A stretch of 30,627 nucleotides of DNA. Source: GWB2-37-7 sp049684915 (GTDB taxonomy: Bacteria; Bacillota; Clostridia; Lutisporales; Lutisporaceae). Positions 7,945-14,554 of the stretch are shown here, in pieces. Where the stretch lies: the NCBI GenBank assembly GCA_049684915.1, contig JBAVGO010000188.1, positions 1 to 30,627 on the forward strand, read 5' to 3'. The position numbers were made by a program, and so were the translations under genes. The notes beneath the pieces were generated by a model that did no database searches, was not told the DNA's origin, and saw only the letters and a program-made list of their open reading frames with translations. Every line of letters begins with the position of its first letter. Position 1 is the first letter of the stretch.

Positions 7945-8217
7945 TTAGCAGCCCGCTGTAATTTCTGGTTGTAATCTCAATACATCGCCATCTTTAATCT
8001 GTGCACCAGAGAGTGTCTGAGTCTCCAGAAGCTGTCTGCCTGTAACCTTATGTATGAATTTGTAGCTAATTTGGTTTCCATCAGGGCCAACAGCTGGAAG
8101 CTTAATTTTTTCTATAAGCTTTACCATAATAATTCCAATCATTATATCATCCGGCAGCCCAACCTTTTGCTCTTTATTACCAGTAGCATCAACAATTACA
8201 ACATTAACTTTTCCCAT
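7945..8217 (-). CDS. YukD-like ubiquitin-fold protein, Ubl of the conjugation system
   Basis: 90-residue beta-grasp protein of the YukD/EsaB type. The fold is suggested by the opening KVNVVIVDATG strand-turn, the VGLPDD turn, a central helix (about 26-39), FIHKVTGRQL (compare ubiquitin IFAGKQL) and a closing IKDGDVLRLQPE, equivalent to the hydrophobic strand that precedes the ubiquitin tail. It ends in a short flexible tail ITAGC. Eukaryotic ubiquitin ends in GG after processing; here a single residue follows the glycine, so removal of Cys90 by a JAMM protease would leave a Gly C-terminus. Start ATG at 8217 has GGAGG 8 bases upstream; a TTG at 8232 would place the ribosome site inside the gene. 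First gene of the cluster, followed 4 bases later by E1, which is the strongest evidence that it is a conjugated or activated Ubl. Confidence 0.85.
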   Translation of the reverse strand: MGKVNVVIVDATGNKEQKVGLPDDIMIGIIMVKLIEKIKLPAVGPDGNQISYKFIHKVTGRQLLETQTLSGAQIKDGDVLRLQPEITAGC

Positions 8218-8228
8218 ATTTTCATCCT

Positions 8229-8277
8229 CCAAATTTTCATTATGAGCTTTCTCATAGCTTTATTCCAAATTTTCATT
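8229..8277 (-). repeat. 13-base direct repeats and hairpin in the Ubl leader
   Basis: An identical 13-base block (CCAAATTTTCATT on the plus strand) occurs at 8229-8241 and 8265-8277. The first copy abuts the Ubl ribosome site. Between them a 6-bp hairpin (8241-8246 with 8251-8256) would form in the mRNA just above the ribosome site. This could tune translation of the Ubl gene; it may also be a chance duplication. Confidence 0.4.
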
Positions 8278-8336
8278 TATTTTCATACCTGTTTATTTTC
8301 TACAAATTCAGATAAATTCCTCTTAATTCCCCAAAT

Positions 8337-8357
8337 AATTGATTTTAAACATCAATT
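8337..8357. promoter_or_regulatory. Inverted repeat upstream of the Ub-like operon, possible operator
   Basis: Perfect 7-bp inverted repeat (AATTGAT / ATCAATT) with a 7-base AT spacer, 120 bases upstream of the Ubl start in the 312-base divergent region. It could be a repressor site. I found no convincing promoter hexamers for either divergent gene in this region. Confidence 0.25.
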
Positions 8358-8478
8358 TTATTCATCAAGTCCTAGTTTATATAAATTCTTCTGGTAGAGT
8401 ATTACTAGTTTTTCTAAGCATATAGTAGGATGTATAATTTTTCACTATATTCTATAATTATAATAAATATAAGAAGCA

Positions 8479-8508
8479 GACACCCTTTAATTTTAGGTAA
8501 AAGGTGTC
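8479..8508 (+). repeat. Hairpin just before the secreted-protein gene, REP-like
   Basis: 10-bp stem with one mismatch (GACACCCTTT at 8479-8488, AAAAGGTGTC at 8499-8508) and 10-base loop, ending 21 bases before the start codon. The following text, GGTGTCATGCACAGAGGGA, resembles from memory the GGTGTCAGGCACCAGAGGGA-type palindromic repeats seen in many Firmicutes, so it may be a degenerate dispersed repeat. Confidence 0.45.
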
Positions 8509-8529
8509 ATGCACAGAGGGAGAGATATT

Positions 8530-9144
8530 ATGAAGAAAATATTTATTATCTTAACAATCCTTTCAATACTTTTAATTTCCACTATAGGCGTATCAGCCGA
8601 CTCAGAATCAAAAGACATTGAAGTTGTACTCTCTGACATGCCTACTGTTGTAAACGTTGGTGAAACTATCGCTTTAACAGCAACAACACAAAAGCATGGT
8701 TCTTCTTATTTTGACAGCTGGAACAATGCTGTAAAAAGCCATACTGAATTTGAATCAGAAACAGAAACTTACATCTCTGAAGCGTACTTCCTTGCAGAAG
8801 AGCCTGGAATTTATAATGTTAGCTATACCATTTCTATGACTGCTGGTGAAAGCGGTACAGTTTTCTCCAATACCGTCGAAAAAATAATAGAAGTAGTAGA
8901 TTCTGTTACATTGGCTGGAGCAGTTATAAAAGATTTGAAGGTAACACCTATCTATTTGGAGGATGGAAGTATATCCTGTTACAGTGCATATATTTCAATT
9001 TATGCACTATGGAGTGATAATACCACAACCTACAACAGCTCAATGTACTTTTTCTTTGAACCTGATGAAACATCTAAGCATATAGATGTTATATTATATA
9101 TAGATGGCACGCCATACACTTATACGGTTACTGTAGATAGGTAG
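8530..9144 (+). CDS. Secreted protein with beta-sandwich-like domains, function unknown
   Basis: 204 residues. I do not recognise a family. It starts with a classical signal peptide (MKKIFIILTILSILLISTIGVSA, cleavage near residue 23), followed by an acidic, Thr/Ser-rich, beta-strand-rich region resembling an Ig-like or bacterial adhesin fold (VVNVGETIALTATT, then EEPGIYNVSYTIS, where strands alternate). No cell-wall anchor motif or membrane segment is seen after the signal, so it is probably released or held by a partner. I use the ATG at 8530 because GAGGGAGAG precedes it and it begins the signal peptide directly; an ATG at 8509 lies inside the hairpin region. It is divergent from the Ub-like cluster and converges on the SLH protease gene, with a shared terminator between. 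Confidence 0.75.
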   Translation: MKKIFIILTILSILLISTIGVSADSESKDIEVVLSDMPTVVNVGETIALTATTQKHGSSYFDSWNNAVKSHTEFESETETYISEAYFLAEEPGIYNVSYTISMTAGESGTVFSNTVEKIIEVVDSVTLAGAVIKDLKVTPIYLEDGSISCYSAYISIYALWSDNTTTYNSSMYFFFEPDETSKHIDVILYIDGTPYTYTVTVDR

Positions 9145-9190
9145 ATTAGGCTTATAGTTGATAGAGCTAAAAATATATATTATAAAAAGC

Positions 9191-9224
9191 AAAAGTCTGT
9201 GATTACTTACAATCACAGACTTTT
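9191..9224. terminator. Bidirectional terminator between convergent genes
   Basis: Perfect 14-bp stem (AAAAGTCTGTGATT at 9191-9204, AATCACAGACTTTT at 9211-9224) with a 6-base loop, A-run before and T-run after, between the 3' ends of two convergent genes. It fits termination in both directions. Confidence 0.87.
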
Positions 9225-9237
9225 CTATGTAATATTA

Positions 9238-11223
9238 TTAATAAGCCCATTTAGCGTAATAGGTATTGTCTGAATAATATAAATCCACATCAACATATGG
9301 GTAAAATACATACCATTGTTCTATATCACTCTTATAGCTAACAGTATTTGAATAAATTTCATTATTTTCAAATGGAGTAGGATAAGTACTATAAAGATCA
9401 CTATAAATTATTGATATAGAAACATCACTATTAAAATGTACTGCAATATCAGATGCTATTGTAGCAACTTTTGCTTCAATACTGTTCTTATCATATACCA
9501 TCATATCTAAAAAAGTGTCTAAATAAGAACTATCTAGATAGAAAAAAGCGAATATAGTCTCACCCGAAGCATCGATATTAATTTCATCAAAATATGTTGT
9601 GTAACCATTTAGGCTAAAGCTTTTATATGTATTAAGCAGATTAGTTTGATATTCTTGATACGAAAAATTTTCTGTTAACTTAATAGCTTTAACGTCTGAT
9701 GGCAGTGATTCTTTATTATCTTTTGATGCTGTAACCTTTACATAATAAGTTGATCCAGGATCAATTTCGCTTATACTTAAGCAATAACCATCGGACCAAA
9801 GCCACTTATATGATCCATTTGCATCTGTTACTTTAGAATAAGAACCATCTTCAGTATAACTTACATAAACTGTATAATAATCAGCAGTATTGATTTTATC
9901 CCAATATACAGTGACTGTATCATTTTTTATTTGGTTTAGTTTTATATTGATGGGTATTTCTGCATATGAATTCAGGATATTTAAGCTAGCAAGATCCAGA
10001 TTCAAATTTTTTGGCATATTTATATATTGATTAATAGGTATTGCAAAGCCTAAATTTTCTCCTCCTTCAATACCTGAAAAAGTAATACCTATCGCTAAAC
10101 CCTTGTTATTTAATAAAACACCACCACTACTTCCATGGCTGATTGGTGCTGAAATTTGGATAATATCGTCTTCTCTTAAGGAGCTTATTATACCATTTGA
10201 TATTGTATTTTTCAGTCCATAAGGGCTACCTATAGTGAATATATCTTCCCCTAGAACAACACTGTCTGAATTTCCTGTTCTTAAAAAAAGCTTAACGGTT
10301 TTATCTATATCGAGTACAGCAATATCTTTATCAGCATCGTATCCGATTATTTTTATGCTTCCTGTATAAACTTGACCATCGTTTTCAGTAATTTTAAGAG
10401 TTTTTGCACCGTCTATAACATGAAAATTTGTAACTAAATTACCGTCCTGAGTAGTATAAAATCCGCTACCCGTCCACTGACTTCCATCATATCCGACAGC
10501 ACTTATAAGAACAGCCGCATCTGCTAATTTACCAATCTCAATACTGCTCAAAGGTGTACTATTTGTTGGAGAGTTACCTACAGTGTTTAAGCTATTAGCT
10601 TGTGTTTGAGTCATTACCCCACTGCTAACTAACTTTTGTATTAGTGAAGATGTACTACCCTTCACGGGTTGCTGTAAAGTATTGTACGAGCTTTTTGCAA
10701 TATAATCCCTGATAAATGTATTACTAACAATTTTGAAGTAAAGATCATCTTCTAACAATCCAATTGATTTAGCATATTCAATAGAGTCTGACCATGTAAA
10801 ATCTTTTATATTCTCACTGTCACTATAGCCTAAAGACCTAAGTAAAAACGTCATATATGATTTCCCATTCATTTTATCCTGTGTTCCAAACCGATCGCTT
10901 GCAACGCCTTTGGTTAAACCGTTTTTATATGCATAATTTACATAACCACGACCCCAGTCTGGCACATCAGTAAACACACAAGGTTCTTTGCTTAGTTGAT
11001 TTGCTTGAGTCTCTTTCCCAAGAAGTCTGATAAGCATGATTAAGCCTTCTAGTCTTGTGGGTTCTCGTTCAAGCTCAAACCCACTTCCAGTTCCTTTGAA
11101 GACTCCTATCTCTGATAATTTTACTGCATAGTCATTATAATATATATTACTGGTTGCGTAGGTTGGTATACTAAAGCAAATTATTAAAGATAGTAATATT
11201 GCGATAAATGCAGTCTTTTTCAT
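9238..11223 (-). CDS. Secreted SLH, trypsin-like protease and fibronectin-III protein
   Basis: 661 residues, exported by a signal peptide (1-23). Residues about 27-185 contain S-layer homology-like repeats (EREPTRLEGLIMLIRLLG, DVPDWGRGYVNYAYKNGL), which bind secondary cell-wall polymer. Residues about 230-400 are a trypsin-like HtrA-type domain with His268 (TNFHVID), Asp300 (DADKDIAVLDI) and Ser366 (HGSSGGVLL). Residues about 423-516 form a fibronectin type III domain (VTVYWDKI ... STYYVKVTAS), and the last 145 residues are an unrecognised beta-rich domain. No PDZ. Start ATG has AGGAGG 8 bases upstream. Its protease domain resembles that of the membrane protease in the Ub-like cluster 4 kb away, and both lack PDZ domains. 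Likely a cell-surface processing protease; substrate unknown. Confidence 0.9.
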   Translation of the reverse strand: MKKTAFIAILLSLIICFSIPTYATSNIYYNDYAVKLSEIGVFKGTGSGFELEREPTRLEGLIMLIRLLGKETQANQLSKEPCVFTDVPDWGRGYVNYAYKNGLTKGVASDRFGTQDKMNGKSYMTFLLRSLGYSDSENIKDFTWSDSIEYAKSIGLLEDDLYFKIVSNTFIRDYIAKSSYNTLQQPVKGSTSSLIQKLVSSGVMTQTQANSLNTVGNSPTNSTPLSSIEIGKLADAAVLISAVGYDGSQWTGSGFYTTQDGNLVTNFHVIDGAKTLKITENDGQVYTGSIKIIGYDADKDIAVLDIDKTVKLFLRTGNSDSVVLGEDIFTIGSPYGLKNTISNGIISSLREDDIIQISAPISHGSSGGVLLNNKGLAIGITFSGIEGGENLGFAIPINQYINMPKNLNLDLASLNILNSYAEIPINIKLNQIKNDTVTVYWDKINTADYYTVYVSYTEDGSYSKVTDANGSYKWLWSDGYCLSISEIDPGSTYYVKVTASKDNKESLPSDVKAIKLTENFSYQEYQTNLLNTYKSFSLNGYTTYFDEINIDASGETIFAFFYLDSSYLDTFLDMMVYDKNSIEAKVATIASDIAVHFNSDVSISIIYSDLYSTYPTPFENNEIYSNTVSYKSDIEQWYVFYPYVDVDLYYSDNTYYAKWAY

Positions 11224-11275
11224 AAATTTCTCCTCCTACAGCTACATATTTAAGTGTCAAAGTCATAACAATGTT

Positions 11276-11304
11276 ATTCTAGATTATTATATAAATTCCT
11301 TCAA
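11276..11304 (-). promoter_or_regulatory. Candidate promoter of the SLH protease gene
   Basis: Minus strand: TTGAAG (11304-11299), 17-base spacer, TAGAAT (11281-11276). Spacing is ideal and each box differs from the sigma-A consensus by one or two bases. It lies 53 bases upstream of the start codon. Confidence 0.5.
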
Positions 11305-11381
11305 GAACTTATAAAATTGTATATAAAGTGACATATATTGAACACTATACCAGTTCCAGCACTTCTTTTATACAATTACTT

Positions 11382-13190
11382 TTATAGCGTTTCTCTATTG
11401 TTATTCCTAACATATTCCTCTATTATTTCAATAAATCTATCCCCATATTTTTCAAGCTTAAACTTTCCAACTCCAGATACGTCAAGCATTGTATCGCTTG
11501 TTACAGGTAATTTTGTACACATATCCTTCAAGGTTGTATCAGAGAATACTATAAAAGGCGGTACATTTTGTTCATTAGCTATTACCTTTCGAAGTCCTCG
11601 TAATTTTTCAAACAAATCATTGCTAATCTTATACTCTGTTTTCTTAGCCTTTGGAGCTTCCTTCGTTATTGTTCGCTTTATGTGGAGCTCACTTTCACCC
11701 TTCAACAGGCTATACGCTTTCACATTCAATGCAAGTACAGGGTATTTGTCGCCTTTTACGTCTATAAAATTCTCTGCGATTAAATATGCTATTATCTCTT
11801 TAATTGTTTCTTTAGAATACTCCTTCATTAGCCCAAAGGTTGAAAGCTTATCAAAACCCATGGTTCTTAGCTTTTCAGTGCTAGAACCTTTCAGCACATC
11901 GGTTATAACACCGCTTCCAAAGCGTTCATTTGTTCTTTTCATACACGACAAAATCTTCTGAGCCTCAGTAGTGATATCAGTACGTTCTATGTTTCCAACA
12001 CAATTTCCACAGTTATCACATACCTCTGGAGAATTATCCTCGCCAAAATAGCTCAATATATATTTTCTTAAGCAGCTATCCGTATTGCAGTAATCAACCA
12101 TTTCCTGTAGCTTCTTGTATTCATTGGTCTTGTCTACATTACTACCGCTATTTTCTATCAACAATTTATTTGTAATAATATCAGAAGCACTGAAAAACAG
12201 CATACACTCTGCTCTTTCTCCATCACGACCAGCCCTGCCTGCTTCCTGATAATAGTTTTCCATAGTTTTTGGCATATTGTAATGAATTACATATCTTGTA
12301 TTGGATTTGTCAATACCCATCCCAAATGCATTTGTAGCAACTATAACCTGTACCTTATCAAATATAAATGATTCTTGATTGGCTTTTCTCTCCCCATCAG
12401 TCAACCCCGCATGATAACGTGTAGCTGAAATACCGTGTTCGCCTAGTTTTTTGCATACGCTGTCAACGGTTTTTCTGGTAGAACAATAGACAATGCCTGA
12501 GTTTGCAACATTTTTCTTAATATATTTGAGAAGAAAATCAAATTTGCTTGTTGGCTTATCCACCTCAAAGTATAGATTTTCTCGATCAAAACCCGTTACT
12601 AGGATATATGGCTTCTTAAGCTTAAGCAACCTGACTATATCCTGTTTTACTTGAATTGTCGCAGTAGCTGTAAGTGCTACCACCGCAGGACGCTTCGGCA
12701 ACCTTGCTATCATAGCAGCTATTTTTGTATAGCTTGGTCTAAAGTCATGTCCCCATTCAGATATACAATGTGCTTCATCTACTGCAATAAGGGAAATGCT
12801 CATTTGAGATAAAAGCTCCCAAAAGCTTTCTGTCTCCAAGCGTTCAGGTGCAATATATAATAATTTGTATTCTCCCTTTTTTGCCTTTGCAGTGATGCTT
12901 CTATATTCTTGCATATCAAGCGAGCTATTAATAAAAGCTGCTTTGATACCCATTTCATTTAATGTATCCACTTGATCCTTCATAAGTGATATAAGCGGTG
13001 AAATGACTATTGCTGTCCCTTCAAGGGCTAGTGCTGGTATCTGAAAACATAAGGATTTGCCTGCTCCTGTAGGCATTATCCCTAACACGTCGTGCCCAGA
13101 TAATATTTCATCAATGATTAACTCTTGACCTGTTTTAAATTCTGAGTACCCAAAATACTCCTGCAATATTTGAATTGTTTTATCTTTCAT
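11382..13190 (-). CDS. recQ: ATP-dependent DNA helicase RecQ
   Basis: 602 residues, the usual length of full RecQ (E. coli 609). It unwinds DNA 3' to 5' in recombination and replication-fork repair. All parts are present: Walker A (MPTGAGKS, 39-46), DEAH box (138-141) followed by the RecQ aromatic-rich loop HCISEWGHDFRP, helicase domain 2 with YHAGL and ATNAFGMGIDKSNTRYVIHYNMP and QEAGRAGRDG (motif VI), the RQC zinc-binding cysteines (Cys372, then CDNCGNC near 395-401), a winged helix, and a C-terminal HRDC domain (about 520-598, GVGKFKLEKYGDRFIEII). The start has AAGGAG 8 bases upstream. Monocistronic as far as I can see. Bacteria often carry two RecQ paralogues; this one is complete with all domains. 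Confidence 0.96.
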   Translation of the reverse strand: MKDKTIQILQEYFGYSEFKTGQELIIDEILSGHDVLGIMPTGAGKSLCFQIPALALEGTAIVISPLISLMKDQVDTLNEMGIKAAFINSSLDMQEYRSITAKAKKGEYKLLYIAPERLETESFWELLSQMSISLIAVDEAHCISEWGHDFRPSYTKIAAMIARLPKRPAVVALTATATIQVKQDIVRLLKLKKPYILVTGFDRENLYFEVDKPTSKFDFLLKYIKKNVANSGIVYCSTRKTVDSVCKKLGEHGISATRYHAGLTDGERKANQESFIFDKVQVIVATNAFGMGIDKSNTRYVIHYNMPKTMENYYQEAGRAGRDGERAECMLFFSASDIITNKLLIENSGSNVDKTNEYKKLQEMVDYCNTDSCLRKYILSYFGEDNSPEVCDNCGNCVGNIERTDITTEAQKILSCMKRTNERFGSGVITDVLKGSSTEKLRTMGFDKLSTFGLMKEYSKETIKEIIAYLIAENFIDVKGDKYPVLALNVKAYSLLKGESELHIKRTITKEAPKAKKTEYKISNDLFEKLRGLRKVIANEQNVPPFIVFSDTTLKDMCTKLPVTSDTMLDVSGVGKFKLEKYGDRFIEIIEEYVRNNNRETL

Positions 13191-13420
13191 AATTAAAGCT
13201 CCTTGAGTAAAGAATTTTGATGCATGACTTAATGTTACTTTAACATATTTTCTGTCGAAAAAAAACTGCCCTTTTACAAGCTTATAAGCAAAAATAAGAG
13301 CACCTTACGATGCTTATATTTTCGCCCCAACAAAATGAAATATTTCACTATTGTCTTCTCTCGTATGTTTTCCATAGAAAGCAACTCTACCCCTATATAA
13401 ACCTAAATGGTTGATTTAAT
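13191..13420. other. Intergenic region upstream of recQ
   Basis: No gene supported. It holds the recQ promoter (not identified) and a weak imperfect hairpin at about 13294-13317, followed on the minus strand by ATTTTT, which might terminate transcription from the upstream minus-strand genes. Confidence 0.35.
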
Positions 13421-13606
13421 TCAATAACTCGATAACTCCAGTAGCTGGCTGGCACATATGTTTTCTGAGTTAGTTCTAAAACCTACTGCAATGACTGCCT
13501 CTAGATTATAGAAGTTAGCATTATATTCCTTTCCGTCAGCTCCAGTTTGTCGGAATTTCCGACAAGTTGAATTTTCATCTGCAAACCTAATGAAAATAAG
13601 TCCCAA
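13421..13606 (-). pseudogene. RhuM-family gene fragment
   Basis: A 61-codon open stretch whose middle 42 residues match the RhuM family: ENSTCRKFRQTGADGKEYN then NFYNLEAVIAVGFRTNS, the conserved core around the DGK-Y-YNLD-VGYRVNS motif. The N-terminal DNA-binding part and the large C-terminal half are missing, and the residues after TNS do not continue the family pattern. The open frame begins at a TTG with no good ribosome site in position. So it is a relic, not a functional gene. RhuM-like proteins are often carried in mobile or accessory islands, so this marks a past insertion between recQ and the membrane protein gene. Confidence 0.65.
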
Positions 13607-13647
13607 AATAAATGCTGTTCTGAGTTTCTCCTTCAGTTAGAGTAAAG

Positions 13648-14196
13648 TTATACCGATTTAGTGTAGTCAGGTAGCTTTTTCACTTCCATAATTAATAGTA
13701 GACTAAAGATAATCTCAAACACGATCATAATTCCTGCAACAGTGTAGGGAGGGAAGTTAACCCCTATAATTAAAACAACAATCGGAATAATAACTGATAA
13801 TACAATATAGCTTTTTGATTTATATAGCCATCCATAAGGCATCAAATGTGCTCCAAATATCATAGCTAATACCATTACCATTTTTTCAGGAACTGTCGGA
13901 TATACCCACATTGCAATCAGCAGATACAGTATTTGATTTAATGAGAACAATATCCCCAAATTATTCAATGGATTACCTTTGTTCGCAAAATCCACTTTAA
14001 TCATTTTTGAAATCATATAGGCCAATGGCATAAGGGGAGCTGTAGAACAAAATGTTAGCAGGTTCTTAGTCAATATAGGTAATGAGGTCAAATGAACCGC
14101 TAATACAACACTCCAAATAATAACAGATGCTAAAATAAAATGTAATCCTTTTTTCTGACTGAAAGCACAATCCAATCTCATATCCTCTAAATTCAT
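13648..14196 (-). CDS. Small polytopic membrane protein (DUF7010-like)
   Basis: 182 residues with about six hydrophobic segments (for example FILASVIIWSVVLAVHL near the start and IIPIVVLIIGVNFPPYTVAGIMIVFEIIF near the end). The opening MNLEDMRLDCAFSQKKGLHFILASVIIW resembles a widespread Bacillus/Clostridia family of uncharacterised membrane proteins that I believe is DUF7010; the assignment is from memory. I start it at the ATG at 14196, which has AAGGAG 8 bases upstream; the longer reading begins 7 codons earlier at 14217 without such a site. The gene stands alone, divergent from the LGFP-repeat gene, and precedes the RhuM relic. Function unknown. Confidence 0.72.
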   Translation of the reverse strand: MNLEDMRLDCAFSQKKGLHFILASVIIWSVVLAVHLTSLPILTKNLLTFCSTAPLMPLAYMISKMIKVDFANKGNPLNNLGILFSLNQILYLLIAMWVYPTVPEKMVMVLAMIFGAHLMPYGWLYKSKSYIVLSVIIPIVVLIIGVNFPPYTVAGIMIVFEIIFSLLLIMEVKKLPDYTKSV

Positions 14197-14403
14197 CTCT
14201 AACACTCCTTCACACACTTTTTGTCATATTCATATCCTTTTGTGATTAATATTACAGCACATAGGATACTAAATACAATGCTCTCGACTAAATATAAATT
14301 AATATTAAACCTTTCCCATTATAAAATACGAAAAGAAGTCGACTGCCTATACAAAGAACATCTAGCAAATACAAGCGTTTTGTAATACTGCATTACTTTT
14401 TTC

Positions 14404-14432
14404 TTGATTTCGCACTTATAATTGGCTATAAT
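14404..14432 (+). promoter_or_regulatory. Sigma-A promoter of the LGFP-repeat gene
   Basis: TTGATT (14404-14409), 17-base spacer, TATAAT (14427-14432): a consensus -10 and near-consensus -35. Transcription should start near 14439, giving a leader of about 115 bases. The remainder of the 358-base divergent region shows no other clear site. Confidence 0.78.
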
Positions 14433-14460
14433 ACTATATAATGGTAATTTGTTTGTTATG

Positions 14461-14496
14461 AAGCAAGTGAATTGAGTTTTTTCTTCTTCACTTCTT
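14461..14496 (+). promoter_or_regulatory. Leader hairpin of the LGFP-repeat gene
   Basis: Inverted repeat AAGCAAGTGAA (14461-14471) with TTCACTTCTT (14487-14496), pairing about 10 bases with one bulge, within the transcribed leader. The loop is T-rich (TTTTTTC). It may stabilise the mRNA or act as an attenuator. Confidence 0.35.
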
Positions 14497-14554
14497 GTAC
14501 TAAATCCTACTTATTAGAATATAAATTAATATTATCGTAAAGGAAGGTGTTATT

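Noticed and set aside
1868..8217. Type VII secretion locus because of the YukD-like protein
   Set aside because: No WXG100 protein, EssC-type ATPase or EsaA gene is present in the window; E1, E2, JAMM and RING support conjugation instead.
8430..8621. 63-codon plus-strand open frame overlapping the secreted-protein start
   Set aside because: Different frame from the signal-peptide gene, no ribosome site, low-complexity sequence.
11338..11961. 207-codon plus-strand open frame opposite recQ
   Set aside because: It lies antisense within recQ, has no ribosome site and no recognisable family; it mirrors the codon pattern of the real gene.
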